DNA of 51,421 nt from Acidobacteriota bacterium (GTDB lineage: Bacteria > Acidobacteriota > Blastocatellia > Pyrinomonadales > Pyrinomonadaceae): positions 1-51,421 of the forward strand of contig QHXN01000077.1 in assembly GCA_003222975.1 (NCBI GenBank), in the 5' to 3' direction. Every line of letters begins with the position of its first letter. Positions within the stretch are counted from its first letter, which is position 1. This document shows, piece by piece, positions 24,153-32,716 of the stretch. Position numbers and translations under genes: made by a program. Below the pieces are notes generated by a model that worked only from the letters and a program-made list of their open reading frames with translations, ran no database searches and was not told the DNA's origin.

Positions 24153-26594
24153 TCACTCCGCCGCGGCAGCCACGTCTTCGGCCCGCAACTTCCTGCCGAG
24201 CGCCGCGCGCCAGGCCGCTTCGAGTTCGGCGACCGGCTGCGCGATAAGCTCGTCGCCGTTAACGCTAATGCGAAGCCGGTCGCCGCCGACGCGACCGATG
24301 ACGCGGAAGGGAGCGCCCGCGCCGGCCACGATCCTCTCAAAACGCGTGCGCTGCGACTCGTCGAAGCTGACGACGACGCGCGAGGGCGTCTCGCTGAAGA
24401 GTTGCACCGTCGGGGTCAACTCTCCGCCGTCGAGTTTGACTTCAGCGCCGACGCCCCCGCGTCCGAGCGAAGAGAAGCAGCACTCGGCGAGCGCGACGGC
24501 GAGGCCGCCGTCCGAGCAGTCGTGCGCCGATTCGAGCAAGCCCTCCTCGGCGGCGCGCAAAGTCGCCTCCTGCACCTTGCGCTCGCGTCCGAGGTCGAGG
24601 CGCGGCACGCACGCGCCCGCCGCGATCATCTCTTGAAGGCCGCGCCCCTCGACCGTCGCCGCGTACTCGCTCGCGCCGAGGTCTTCGCTTGTCTCCCCGA
24701 CGAGCGCAATCAAGTGTCCCTCGCGCTTAAAGCCTTGCGTGACGACGCGGCGCACGTCTTCGACGAGGCCCAACATGCCGATGACGGGCGTCGGGTGTAT
24801 GCCGCGCCCCTCGGTTTCGTTGTAGAAGGAGACGTTGCCGGAGACGACCGGCGTCCCCAAAGCGCGGCACGCCTCGGCCATGCCGTCAATCACCTCCGAG
24901 AACGCCCACATCACTTCGGGGCGTTCGGGCGAGGCGAAGTTCAGACAGTTCGTGATGGCGATGGGCCGCGCGCCGACGCAGACGACGTTGCGCGCGGCCT
25001 CGGCGACGACCAGCGCCGCGCCCTCGCGTGGGCTAACGGCGCAGTAGCGACCGTTGCCGTCGAGACACATGGCGAGCGCGCGCCGCGTCTCCTTGATGCG
25101 CACGACCGCCGCGTCCGCGCCCGGCAGCACCGCCGTGTTCGTCCGAACCATGTGGTCGTATTGCTGATAGACCCACTCCTTCGACGCGACGCTCGGCGCG
25201 GTGACGAGACGAACCAGCGCCTCGTTGTAATCGCGCGCAGCCTCTTTCAAAGCGGGCGCGGTCGGAGGCGCGGGCGAGACGATGTCAACTCCGCCGCCGA
25301 CGCTCGCGCCCGGCTCGGCGTTGATGGTCGGGTCACCCACGGCTGCGCGGACACTGGCAGGCGCGGCCGATGCGCCCGCGTCTGAAGTCGTCCCGCTCTC
25401 GACAGCCGCGCCTTCACCCGTCCGCCGTCCGCCGTCCGCCTTGCTCTTCATCGGTCGCTCGTAGAGCGGCGCTTCATCGGTCAGGTACTTCGATGAAATC
25501 TCGGCGACGCGTTCGCCTTCGTGGACGACGACGACGCTGCCCGTGTCTGTGACGCGACCGATGACGACGGCGTCCAAGTCCCACTTGCGGAAGATGTCTA
25601 TGACCTGGCGCTCGCGCCCCCTGTGCGCGACGATGAGCATGCGCTCCTGCGACTCCGAGAGCATGATCTCGTAGGCCGTCATCCCCTCCTCGCGCTGCGG
25701 GACGAGGGAGAGGTCGAGTTCTACGCCTGTCGCCGCGCGCGCCGCCATCTCGCACGACGAAGAGGTGAGGCCCGCCGCGCCCATGTCCTGAATGCCGGCG
25801 ACCGCGCCCGCGCGCATCGCTTCGAGGCAGGCTTCCAGGAGGAGCTTTTCGAGGAAGGGGTCGCCGACCTGCACCGTGGGCCGCTTCTCCAGAGCCTCGT
25901 CGTCGAACTCTGCCGAAGCCATCGTCGCGCCGTGGATGCCGTCGCGTCCGGTCTTCGCGCCGACGTACAAAACGGGATTGCCTATCCCTGCGGCCTTGCC
26001 GAAAAAGATTTGGTCGTGGCGGACGAGTCCGAGTGCGAAGGCGTTGACGAGTGGGTTCAGACTGTAGGCGTCGTCGAAGACGACCTCGCCGCCCACGGTC
26101 GGCACGCCGAAGGCGTTGCCGTAGTGCGCAATGCCTGCGACGACTCCGGCCAGGAGGGCGCGGTTGCGCCGACCGTTTTGCGCATGGTCGAGCGTGCCGA
26201 AGCGAAGGGAGTTCATCGCGGCGACGGGCCGCGCGCCCATCGTGAAGATGTCTCGGAGTATGCCGCCGACGCCGGTGGCCGCGCCCTGGAACGGCTCGAT
26301 GAAAGAGGGGTGGTTGTGCGACTCGACCTTGAAGGCCGCGCACCAGCCGTCGCCCACGTCAACGATTCCGGCGTTCTCGCCCGGCGGGACGACGACGCGC
26401 TCGCCCGTCGTGGGCAGGCGCTTGAGGTGGACGCGCGAGGACTTGTACGAGCAGTGCTCCGACCACATCACAGAGAAGACGCCCAGCTCGACGAACGTCG
26501 GCTCGCGACCCAGAAGCTCTTTGATGCGCGCGTACTCTTCCCGCGTGAGGTTGTGTGCGGCGACGACTTCCGAAGTGATTGCTTGGGAATCCAT
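24153..26594 (-). CDS. purL: Phosphoribosylformylglycinamidine synthase subunit PurL with an insertion
   Basis: The ATP-dependent step converting FGAR to FGAM in purine synthesis; it works with PurS and PurQ, both encoded at 30.3-31.2 kb. 813 residues against about 730-760 for small-type PurL. Visible sites are [13 protein letters not shown] with the catalytic His47, [37 protein letters not shown] and [17 protein letters not shown]. An insertion of about 60 residues rich in Ala, Gly, Ser and Pro follows [10 protein letters not shown] and precedes [17 protein letters not shown], a normally short linker between the two halves. The start is the ATG at 26594. Confidence 0.96.
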   Translation of the reverse strand: MDSQAITSEVVAAHNLTREEYARIKELLGREPTFVELGVFSVMWSEHCSYKSSRVHLKRLPTTGERVVVPPGENAGIVDVGDGWCAAFKVESHNHPSFIEPFQGAATGVGGILRDIFTMGARPVAAMNSLRFGTLDHAQNGRRNRALLAGVVAGIAHYGNAFGVPTVGGEVVFDDAYSLNPLVNAFALGLVRHDQIFFGKAAGIGNPVLYVGAKTGRDGIHGATMASAEFDDEALEKRPTVQVGDPFLEKLLLEACLEAMRAGAVAGIQDMGAAGLTSSSCEMAARAATGVELDLSLVPQREEGMTAYEIMLSESQERMLIVAHRGRERQVIDIFRKWDLDAVVIGRVTDTGSVVVVHEGERVAEISSKYLTDEAPLYERPMKSKADGGRRTGEGAAVESGTTSDAGASAAPASVRAAVGDPTINAEPGASVGGGVDIVSPAPPTAPALKEAARDYNEALVRLVTAPSVASKEWVYQQYDHMVRTNTAVLPGADAAVVRIKETRRALAMCLDGNGRYCAVSPREGAALVVAEAARNVVCVGARPIAITNCLNFASPERPEVMWAFSEVIDGMAEACRALGTPVVSGNVSFYNETEGRGIHPTPVIGMLGLVEDVRRVVTQGFKREGHLIALVGETSEDLGASEYAATVEGRGLQEMIAAGACVPRLDLGRERKVQEATLRAAEEGLLESAHDCSDGGLAVALAECCFSSLGRGGVGAEVKLDGGELTPTVQLFSETPSRVVVSFDESQRTRFERIVAGAGAPFRVIGRVGGDRLRISVNGDELIAQPVAELEAAWRAALGRKLRAEDVAAAAE

Positions 26595-26700
26595 GATGAG
26601 AAAACGGCGACGACCCGGCTGACCTGTTCAGACTGCGATGGACTGCACAGGATAAAGGCTCGCGCCCTTTTCTTCAAACCGCAGGTGCGGAAAACCGAAA

Positions 26701-26782
26701 CCGCGAGCGGTAGCGAGCGGGTTACAGGTAACGAGACGCAAACGCCGTTTCGTAACCGACACCCGCTCGCTACCGCTCGCGG
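26701..26782. repeat. Inverted repeat with decamer period (GCGAGCGGTA type)
   Basis: Perfect 22-bp arms (26701-26722 and 26761-26782) built from GCGAGCGGTA and GCGAGCGGGT, i.e. a 10-base, not 7-base, period. The 38-nt interior can pair further (GGTAACGAGACG with CGTTTCGTAACC). It lies between the TlpA-like stop and the purL start, so it is probably in the purL leader or between operon genes. A half copy sits at 20589-20608. Confidence 0.9.
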
Positions 26783-26804
26783 CTGCTGTCTGCGCCTGGC
26801 GGCG

Positions 26805-27440
26805 CTACTTCTGTGAACCCGCCTCCGACGGCTTCGCGCTCAGGGCCTGCTCGATGGCGGCGCGCAGCTCGTCGGGCTTAATGCGGCCCGTGTGCTTGAA
26901 GACGATCTTGCCGGCGCGGTCGTAGAGGTAGGTCGCGGGCAGCTCGCCCCCCCACTGCGGGTCAACGAGGTTGATGGCCGCGCCCTCGTCCGCGGCGTTC
27001 AGGAGGTACGTGGGGAGCGACGTGGCGCGCACTTCGCTGAGGAACTCCGGCACGGCCTTGCCGATGTCCGACGCGTCGTCGAGCGAGACGAGGACGAAGT
27101 CGAGACGGTCTGCCGGGTACTGCCCTTTGATTTTAACGAGGTCGGGGAACTCCTCGCGGCAGGGCACGCACCAGGTCGCCCAGAAGTTGACGAGCAGCGG
27201 TCGCTGTCGTTCGACGCCCGCGCCAAGCAGAGACTTCAGACCGTCCTCCTTGATCTCCGTGATCTTCGGCACGCCCGCGCCGTCGGGAGAAGGCTTGGCT
27301 GCCGACGGCGCGGGCGCGCCCTGCGCCTGCGCGGAATCTGCGCGCGCGGCGCTCGCGCCGCCCATGCGCGCGCCCGTGCCGCCGCCGACGCAGGCGAGGG
27401 CAGCACCGAGCGAGACGACGGCTAAGAGAACCCTTCTCAT
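26805..27440 (-). CDS. TlpA/ResA-like exported thioredoxin
   Basis: Predicted extracytoplasmic thiol-disulfide oxidoreductase of about 211 residues. The N-terminal hydrophobic segment (RRVLLAVVSLGAALAC) is a signal peptide or weak lipobox. A low-complexity Ala/Pro linker follows, then a TlpA-type thioredoxin fold with the active site VNFWATWCVPCREEFPDL and the cis-Pro region GELPATYLYDRAGKIV. The ATG at 27440 has GGAG 11 nt upstream; a GTG at 27461 with AGGA closer upstream is an equal alternative. It lies 56 bp after the next redoxin on the same strand; they are probably cotranscribed and form a redox pair. Confidence 0.88.
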   Translation of the reverse strand: MRRVLLAVVSLGAALACVGGGTGARMGGASAARADSAQAQGAPAPSAAKPSPDGAGVPKITEIKEDGLKSLLGAGVERQRPLLVNFWATWCVPCREEFPDLVKIKGQYPADRLDFVLVSLDDASDIGKAVPEFLSEVRATSLPTYLLNAADEGAAINLVDPQWGGELPATYLYDRAGKIVFKHTGRIKPDELRAAIEQALSAKPSEAGSQK

Positions 27441-27496
27441 CTTCGTGCGGACTCCGATCACTTCGTCCTGCTTCGACTGATGTTCGGCTTCAACTG

Positions 27497-28114
27497 CTAG
27501 CCGCGCTTGATCGAGCAGCCGAAGGCTTTGGCCTCAGACTTCTGGACGGGCTTGCCGGCGAGCACCGATTCGATGGCGTCGCGCAGGTCGTTCGAGGTAA
27601 TCGCGTCGCCCGTGCGCGAGTTATCAATGCGCCCGTGATAGACGAGCTTGCCGGAGGCGTCGAGCAGGTAGGTTTCGGGCGTGACCTGCGCGTCGAAGCG
27701 GTCGGCGATCTGGTTGCCCTTGTCCTTGAGGATCGTGAACGTCAGGCCCTTCTCGGCGGCGTGCCGCTTGACTTCTTCAATCGGCTCGGTCGAGTTCGCG
27801 TTGATGCCGACGATGTTAACGCCGCGCGGCGCGTAGTCCTGGGCGAGCTTCTCCATGCGCGCGTTGTAGCCGTTCGAGACCGGGCAGCGCGTCGCCATGA
27901 AGATGAGAACCGTGCCGTTCTTGCCCCTCAAAGACGCGAGCGTGTGATCGTGGCCGTCGGCGTCGGGCAGCGTAAAGTCGGGGACGACTGCGCCGAGCGC
28001 GACCGCCGCCGTCTTTTCGTCGCGTGTGCTTCCGGCCTTCGACATCCTCACCGCCGCGGCGGCGACCAGGAACGAGAGCGCGAGGAGGAGTGCGACCGTG
28101 GAGAGCTTTTTCAT
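27497..28114 (-). CDS. Exported redoxin (AhpC/TSA-like thioredoxin fold)
   Basis: 205 residues with an N-terminal signal or anchor (MKKLSTVALLLALSFLVAAA). The redoxin domain has VVPDFTLPDADGHDHTLASLRG and the active site FMATRCPVSNGYN, so the second cysteine of the CxxC pair is Ser. TPETYLLDASGKLVYHG follows. The C-terminus ends KPVQKSEAKAFGCSIKRG, whose single Cys may act as resolving thiol, a tail I know from related redoxins. The neighbouring TlpA-like protein has a full CxxC and could be its electron donor (inference). Confidence 0.86.
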   Translation of the reverse strand: MKKLSTVALLLALSFLVAAAAVRMSKAGSTRDEKTAAVALGAVVPDFTLPDADGHDHTLASLRGKNGTVLIFMATRCPVSNGYNARMEKLAQDYAPRGVNIVGINANSTEPIEEVKRHAAEKGLTFTILKDKGNQIADRFDAQVTPETYLLDASGKLVYHGRIDNSRTGDAITSNDLRDAIESVLAGKPVQKSEAKAFGCSIKRG

Positions 28115-28170
28115 TAACTCAAACTCCTTTCCGTAAACCTTTCGGGACGCGCGTCAGCTTAGCCAATCTA

Positions 28171-28342
28171 AGTTCAAAGTTCAAAGTTCCAGGTTCAAAG
28201 TTCGGCGCGCGGCCTCGATTTTTTACACTTAATTTACACGCGCCTTTCGAACGTGGCCTTGCGCCTAAAACTTCCAGCTTTCGTCTTCGCGCTACCGCCT
28301 TCGTGCGTCGAACTTCGAACCTGGAACTTTGAACCTGGAACT
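28171..28342. repeat. Heptad-periodic inverted repeat 12 (TTCAAAG/TTCCAGG type)
   Basis: Arms 28171-28204 and 28309-28342 (34 nt) match with a few mismatches; units are AGTTCAA, AGTTCAA, AGTTCCA, GGTTCAA. The spacer is 104 nt, unusually long. The right arm and the spacer down to 28234 are read through as the C-terminal tail of the SRA-like protein on the minus strand. Confidence 0.9.
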
Positions 28343-28773
28343 CTCTTGAGCGTGAAGCGCCAGAGCATGCGCCGCTCGCGCTCGTCGAAGCGATGCTCCG
28401 CGTGGACGACGCGCCAGAGGCCCGTGTGCTGCCAGCGCCCCACTCCGAGCTTGTTGAAGAGCGGGACGGCGTGGCCGCTTTCAATCGCCGCAAGCAGCGC
28501 GAGGTTGCCGGGCGAGAGGTGCTGGTCGCCGCGGCGGCCCTCGCCCGTGTAGCAGACCGTCTCGCCGTCGGGCGCTGGCTCGTCCGGGTAGCAGGGGTTG
28601 AGGCGACCGAAGTCCGTGAGCAGCGAGACGAGACGACCGCCGCGCTGATAGACGCCGTTATGTATCGGGTGCGTGCGATTGACCTCGGCCCAGGTGAGGA
28701 CGCGCGAGGCGGGCGGCGGGCGCACTGGCTCACGCCGGGGCGCGCGTTTTTTGAAGGGACTCCGTGCGGGCAT
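28234..28773 (-). CDS. Stand-alone SRA-like (YDG/PUA-fold) domain protein
   Basis: 179 residues, with no enzymatic domain visible. The core (about 28-140) reads TWAEVNRTHPIHNGVYQRGG, CYTGEGRRGDQHLSPGNLAL, GHAVPLFNKLGVG and YDG-like GLWRVV...WRFTLKRV. The pattern YTGEGxxGDQ-GNxAL-VxLF is shared with SRA-like base-reading domains fused to HNH nucleases and helicases of McrA-type or DUF3427-type systems, so this may bind modified or flipped DNA bases. That is inference from pattern only. The last 36 residues (from PGSKFQ on) are encoded by repeat 12 and its spacer and are probably not functional. The start is the ATG at 28773. The nearest neighbour is the Trp-rich membrane protein, 157 bp upstream. 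Confidence 0.7.
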   Translation of the reverse strand: MPARSPFKKRAPRREPVRPPPASRVLTWAEVNRTHPIHNGVYQRGGRLVSLLTDFGRLNPCYPDEPAPDGETVCYTGEGRRGDQHLSPGNLALLAAIESGHAVPLFNKLGVGRWQHTGLWRVVHAEHRFDERERRMLWRFTLKRVPGSKFQVRSSTHEGGSAKTKAGSFRRKATFERRV

Positions 28774-28827
28774 CTCCCGTCAATTCTATATCGTCCCGTT
28801 CGGGCCGGGCACGCCCCGAACGGGTTA

Positions 28828-28881
28828 AGGGCGAAAGCGAAGACGGCGGCCCGCGCGGCCCGCCGTCTTCGCTTTCGCCCT
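28828..28881 (-). terminator. Long perfect hairpin downstream of the Trp-rich membrane protein gene
   Basis: Perfect 22-bp arms (28828-28849 and 28860-28881, AGGGCGAAAGCGAAGACGGC core) with a 10-nt loop. Directly left, around 28794-28823, CCCGTTCGGG and CCCCGAACGGG form a second hairpin. There is no strong T tract, so it is a terminator by position only. It has no 7-base period. Confidence 0.6.
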
Positions 28882-28930
28882 ACAGCTTTCGTCCCTTGAT
28901 TCGCCCCCGGCTCTTGCCCCGGCCTGGCCG

Positions 28931-29248
28931 TCAGTCGCCGGCCCGGTTAACCACCACATCTCTCGCGGCCCCCTTGCCGCCGATGATGATGATGGCGATT
29001 TCACCGAGGACGCGCCCGCCGATGACGGAGCCGAGGATCGTCGCCGTGAGCACCGCCGCGCCCGTCTCAGGGCCGACGAGAATGCGGTCAACCAGCACGC
29101 CGCCGAGGACGCCGCCCACGACGGACACGAGCTTAACCACCCACCACCACGGGTCGGGGTCTGGCGGCGGCGGCGGGCCGACCCACCACCTCCACCACGG
29201 CCAGGGAGTACCACACCAACCGCCGAGCGCCCAGAGTAGATACAACAT
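28931..29248 (-). CDS. Small Trp/Pro-rich membrane protein
   Basis: 105 residues, translation well supported by AAGGAGG 9 nt before the ATG at 29248. The N-terminal third is extraordinarily rich in Trp and Pro (GGWCGTPWPWWRWWVGP, then PPPPPDPDPWWW). A glycine-rich hydrophobic region (about 40-92) follows, with two probable helices carrying small-residue patterns (VVGGVLGGVLVD, TILGSVIGGRVLGEIAIIIIGG) that favour close packing. No family assigned. It could be a pore, an adhesive Trp patch at the membrane interface, or a small scaffold. Probably a single gene. Confidence 0.75.
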   Translation of the reverse strand: MLYLLWALGGWCGTPWPWWRWWVGPPPPPDPDPWWWVVKLVSVVGGVLGGVLVDRILVGPETGAAVLTATILGSVIGGRVLGEIAIIIIGGKGAARDVVVNRAGD

Positions 29249-29631
29249 CGGCTCTTACCTCCTTCGTTTGGGAATGTGAAATTTCGGTTCGGCTGTGGAG
29301 CGCGGGTCGCGGATTCTCAACCGGCGCTTCCGCGCGTTGTGTCAGCGAAAGTGAGGCTAACGACAGGAGCGTGGCCCGCGCTAGCAGAAAAACCCCGTGG
29401 GACGCGCGCACAATACTCCCGCTCCGGCTAGGATGTCAACGAAGATTTTTTCGCGCCGGAGGCGGGGCCGGGCGCGCGTGTGGTTTACGACGCGGCGCGG
29501 GGCCGGCGGCGCGCGATTTTTTAACGCCGCGCCGCGCCGGAAGGTTCTTCCCTTGCCAGCGCATTTGTGTCAAACTCCCCGCCGCCCGTAGCTCGTTGAT
29601 TATCCCCCGGCAGAAAGTGAGCTTGATCCTT
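29249..29631. other. Intergenic gap between divergent genes
   Basis: No convincing gene. It must hold promoters for the minus-strand membrane protein and the plus-strand lipoprotein. A TAGGAT (29429-29434) is a possible -10 for the lipoprotein, but without a clear -35. The segment 29490-29545 is a very GC-rich self-complementary tract around a run of six T. No heptad repeat is present. Confidence 0.45.
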
Positions 29632-30150
29632 ATGAACCGAAGACTTCTTTTCCCGCTGCTTCTCATCGCCATGCTCTGCGCCTGCGCGACGAAGTGGGAG
29701 ACGGTGAGCGAGAACGGCTTCACCGCGCAGATGCCCGGCACGCCGCAGAAGCAGACGCAGAGCGTGGACACGGCGGTCGGCAGCGTCGCCTTCAACACCT
29801 ACTCGGTGCAGAACGGCAGCGAGGCCTTCATCGTCGGCTACAACGACTTCCCCGACAACCCGGCGATCCGCAACGCCGACCCCGAAGGGCTTCTCGACAA
29901 GGCGCGCGACGGGGCCGTCCAGAACGTCAACGGCAAGGTGACGAGCGAGAAGGCCGTCACGATGAACGGGCACCCCGGCAAGGAGTTCTCCGGCGAGTCC
30001 ACCACGCCGCAGGAGGCGACCTTCACCGCGCGCGTCTATTGGGACGCGCCGCGCCTCTACCAGGTACTCTACATCCGCCCGAAGACGGCCTCCGCGCCGA
30101 GCGAGAACGGGCAGAAGTTCCTCGACTCGTTCCAACTGACGGGGAAGTGA
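29632..30150 (+). CDS. Small lipoprotein of unknown function
   Basis: 172 residues. The signal peptide [18 protein letters not shown] has a slightly unusual lipobox LCAC (Cys18 lipidated; Cys16 precedes it). The mature domain begins [18 protein letters not shown] and includes a segment [18 protein letters not shown] and a C-terminal [21 protein letters not shown]. This is the pattern of small DcrB/PsbP-like sandwich domains that start with GFxxxxPGxP, without an assigned role. The start is the ATG at 29632; the open frame to 29371 is unconserved. Its stop lies 2 nt before repeat 13, which separates it from convergent purQ. Confidence 0.82.
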   Translation: MNRRLLFPLLLIAMLCACATKWETVSENGFTAQMPGTPQKQTQSVDTAVGSVAFNTYSVQNGSEAFIVGYNDFPDNPAIRNADPEGLLDKARDGAVQNVNGKVTSEKAVTMNGHPGKEFSGESTTPQEATFTARVYWDAPRLYQVLYIRPKTASAPSENGQKFLDSFQLTGK

Positions 30151-30152
30151 AA

Positions 30153-30280
30153 GACAGGAAGCAGGGGCAGACGGCAGGAGGCAGTAAAAGCATTTCTCAA
30201 TCGTCGGCTCTCGAATCACGAATCCGCAACGGCTTCGACTGCCTCCTGCCTCCTACTCCTGCCGTCTGCCTCCTGTTTTA
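30153..30280. repeat. Heptad-periodic inverted repeat 13 (GCAGGAG type)
   Basis: The left array at 30153-30187 (GACAGGA, AGCAGGG, GCAGACG, GCAGGAG, GCAGTAA) and the right array at about 30238-30280 pair except for about two extra units in the right arm. The left array begins 2 nt after the lipoprotein stop and the right ends with the purQ stop, spanning a convergent junction. Confidence 0.87.
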
Positions 30281-30973
30281 CCGGGCGGCGAGCGTCGCGG
30301 CGAGCGAGCGGAAGAGGCCGCTGCCGTCCGAAGAGCCGAGCAGGTCTTCGCATGCGCGCTCCGGGTGCGGCATCAGGCCCAACACGTTGCGCTCGCGCGA
30401 ACAGATGCCCGCGATGAAGGCGCGCGAGCCGTTCACGTTCGCTTCTTCCGTCAACCCCCCGCGCTCGTCGCAGTAGCGAAAGATTACTCGGTCTTCGCCG
30501 ACGAGTTCCGCGTAGGTCTCGTCGTCGCAGACGTAGTTCCCTTCGGCGTGCGCGACGGGCAGGCTCAGGACTTCGCCCGCCTTGAGTTCGTGCGTGAACG
30601 GTGTCTCGGTCGTCTCGACGCGGACGTTGACGTGGCGGCAGATGAAGTGCAGCCCGCGGTTACGAATGAGCGCGCCGGGCAGCAAGCCCGACTCGCAGAG
30701 GATTTGAAAGCCGTTGCAGATGCCGAGCACAAACCCGCCGCGCGCGGCGAAACCCTTGACCGACGCCATCACGGGCGAGAATCGCGCGAGCGCGCCGGCC
30801 CGCAGGTAGTCTCCGTATGAGAAGCCGCCGGGGATGATGATGGCGTCGTAAGTCCCCAGGTCTGTGTCGCGGTGCCAGATGAAGTCCACGGGCTGGCCCA
30901 CGTGCTTCGAGATGATGTGGTAGGCGTCGTGGTCGCAGTTCGAGCCGGGGAAGACGATCACGCCGAACTTCAC
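30278..30973 (-). CDS. purQ: Phosphoribosylformylglycinamidine synthase glutaminase subunit PurQ
   Basis: Class I glutamine amidotransferase that supplies ammonia to PurL. 231 residues. The nucleophile Cys86 lies in [12 protein letters not shown]; the His-Glu pair is in [10 protein letters not shown] near the C-terminus. The N-terminus [19 protein letters not shown] and [18 protein letters not shown] are standard. It starts at the ATG at 30973, overlapping the purS stop by 4 nt (ATGA), so translation is coupled. The stop codon lies at the edge of repeat 13. Confidence 0.97.
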   Translation of the reverse strand: MKFGVIVFPGSNCDHDAYHIISKHVGQPVDFIWHRDTDLGTYDAIIIPGGFSYGDYLRAGALARFSPVMASVKGFAARGGFVLGICNGFQILCESGLLPGALIRNRGLHFICRHVNVRVETTETPFTHELKAGEVLSLPVAHAEGNYVCDDETYAELVGEDRVIFRYCDERGGLTEEANVNGSRAFIAGICSRERNVLGLMPHPERACEDLLGSSDGSGLFRSLAATLAAR

Positions 30974-31215
30974 GCCTCCACCTCCACGCGATAATCCTCG
31001 ATGACGGGATTTGAGAGCACGTCGCGCCCCACAGCTTCGGCCAGTTCGCGCGCACGCGCCTCGTCCAGCGAGCCGTCCAGGGCGATCTCGAAATACTTCC
31101 CCTGCCGCACGTCCGCGATGCCCTCGTAGCCCAGAAGCTCGACCGAGTGCTGTATGGCCTTGCCCTGCGGGTCGAGCACGCCGGATTTCAGTGTGACGTA
31201 AACTTTCGCTTTCAA
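30970..31215 (-). CDS. purS: Phosphoribosylformylglycinamidine synthase subunit PurS
   Basis: A small subunit that bridges PurL and PurQ. 81 residues: [29 protein letters not shown] and [15 protein letters not shown] are family hallmarks. The start is a TTG at 31215 with GGAG 5 nt upstream. It overlaps purQ by 4 nt. The purB gene lies 107 bp upstream on the same strand across repeat 14. Confidence 0.96.
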   Translation of the reverse strand: MKAKVYVTLKSGVLDPQGKAIQHSVELLGYEGIADVRQGKYFEIALDGSLDEARARELAEAVGRDVLSNPVIEDYRVEVEA

Positions 31216-31232
31216 GGGTTCTCCGTAATCAG

Positions 31233-31335
31233 TCCAAAGTTAAAAGTTCAAGGCTCAAAGTTAATGCACGAAGAGTTCGGAGTTCAAGACGGCGCGGCGC
31301 GTCAACCTTGAAACTCAAACTTTTAACTTTGAGCT
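31233..31335. repeat. Heptad-periodic inverted repeat 14 (TTCAAGG/TTAAAAG type)
   Basis: The left array at 31233-31263 (TCCAAAG, TTAAAAG, TTCAAGG, CTCAAAG) pairs with 31304-31335, where the pairing is exact apart from one extra 7-base unit (AAACTCA) in the right arm. The right arm encodes the last residues and stop of purB. The element lies between purB and purS in a likely pur transcript. Confidence 0.88.
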
Positions 31336-32630
31336 TCTTCGCCGAACACGCGCGCGAAGACCGCGCCGACGTTTCGCATGTAGCCGTCGAGCGAGAAGAC
31401 CTGTTCGACCTCTTCGCGCGTGAGACGTGAAGAGATGTCGGCGTCGGCGAGGACGTGCGCGCGGAAGTCGCCGCCCTCGTCCCAGGTCTTCATCGCGCTG
31501 CGCTGCACCCACTCGTAAGCCCGCTCGCGCGAGACGCCCGCGCGCGTGAGCGCGAGCAGGAGCTGGCCGCTGAAGACGAGGCCGCGCGTCGCGTTCAGAT
31601 TTTCGAGCATGCGTTCGGGATAGACGACCAGCGTGCCGACGAGCGAAGACGTTTTGGCGAGCATGTAGTCGAGCGCGATGGAGGCGTCGGGCAGGACGAC
31701 GCGCTCGGCGGAAGAGTGCGAGATGTCGCGCTCGTGCCAGAGCGCCACGTCTTCCAGGCCGACGACCGCGTAGCCGCGCAGCAGACGCGCCATGCCGCAG
31801 ATGCGCTCCGAAAGGATCGGGTTGCGCTTGTGCGGCATCGCCGACGAACCCTTCTGTCCCTTCTTGAATTGCTCCTCGGCCTCGCGCACTTCGGTGCGCT
31901 GCCAGTGCCGAACCTGCAAGGCGAACTTGTCGAGCGACGACGCGACGACCGCCAGCGTCGAAAGGTATTCGGCGTAGATGTCGCGCTGTATGACCTGCGT
32001 CGAGACGGGGGCCGCCTTGAGGCCGAGCCTCGCGCAGACTCTCTCTTCAACCTCCGGGTCGAGGTGCGCGAACGCGCCGACCGCGCCGCTGATCTTGCCC
32101 ACAGCCACCGCCTCGCGCGCGCGCTCCAAACGCGCGCGGTTGCGCCGCATCTCGTCGAACCAGAGCGCGAAGGTGAGGCCGAACGAGGTCGGCTCGGCGT
32201 GGACGCCGTGCGTGCGGCCCACCTGCGGCGTGGCACGGAACTCGAACGCGCGCCGTTTCAAGACCTCCATCAGCGCGTCTGTTTTTTGCAGCAGCAGGTC
32301 GCACGAGTCGCGGAGCAGCAGAGCGTTCGCCGTGTCCACCACGTCCGAGGACGTGAGGCCGTAGTGGACGAAGCGCGCGGCCTCGCCGATTGATTCGGCG
32401 AGAGCCGTGGTGAAGGCGATCACGTCATGGTCGGTCGTCCGCTCGATCTCGTGTATGCGCTCGACGGTGAAGGCGGCCTTGCGCTTGATCTCCTCGACCG
32501 CCTCGCGCGGGATCGTCCCCATCTCGGCGTGGACTTCGCACACGGCCAGCTCCACGTCGAGCCACTTCTGAAACTTGTTCCGCTCCGACCAGAGCGCGCC
32601 CATTTCGGGCAACGTGTAGCGTTCAATCAT
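31323..32630 (-). CDS. purB: Adenylosuccinate lyase
   Basis: Cleaves adenylosuccinate and SAICAR, releasing fumarate, in purine synthesis. 435 residues. The superfamily signature GSSAMPHKRNPILSER is complete. HYGLTSSDVVDTANALL and GRTHGVHAEPTSFGL carry the other active-site parts. The ATG at 32630 (MIERYTLPEMGALW) is the usual family start. Thirteen further codons are open upstream but come from repeat 15. No strong ribosome site is visible because the repeat occupies the leader. The C-terminal Gln-Ser and stop are encoded within repeat 14. Confidence 0.96.
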   Translation of the reverse strand: MIERYTLPEMGALWSERNKFQKWLDVELAVCEVHAEMGTIPREAVEEIKRKAAFTVERIHEIERTTDHDVIAFTTALAESIGEAARFVHYGLTSSDVVDTANALLLRDSCDLLLQKTDALMEVLKRRAFEFRATPQVGRTHGVHAEPTSFGLTFALWFDEMRRNRARLERAREAVAVGKISGAVGAFAHLDPEVEERVCARLGLKAAPVSTQVIQRDIYAEYLSTLAVVASSLDKFALQVRHWQRTEVREAEEQFKKGQKGSSAMPHKRNPILSERICGMARLLRGYAVVGLEDVALWHERDISHSSAERVVLPDASIALDYMLAKTSSLVGTLVVYPERMLENLNATRGLVFSGQLLLALTRAGVSRERAYEWVQRSAMKTWDEGGDFRAHVLADADISSRLTREEVEQVFSLDGYMRNVGAVFARVFGEEAQS

Positions 32631-32635
32631 AAGGG

Positions 32636-32716
32636 AAGTGACGAGTGACAGGCGACGGGTGACGGGCAAGATAAAGTTTCAACTTGTCACTTGTCGCTCG
32701 TCACTTGTTACTGCTT
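32636..32716. repeat. Heptad-periodic inverted repeat 15 (ACGGGTG/ACTTGTC type)
   Basis: The left array at 32636-32670 (ACGAGTG, ACAGGCG, ACGGGTG, ACGGGCA) and the right array at 32682-32716 (ACTTGTC, ACTTGTC, GCTCGTC, ACTTGTT) pair imperfectly. The right array contains the stop codon of the lipoprotein gene; the left ends 5 nt from the purB start. Both genes are on the minus strand. Confidence 0.8.

Noticed and set aside
24099..25385. A 428-codon plus-strand open frame
   Set aside because: Antisense shadow of purL; starts inside repeat 11.
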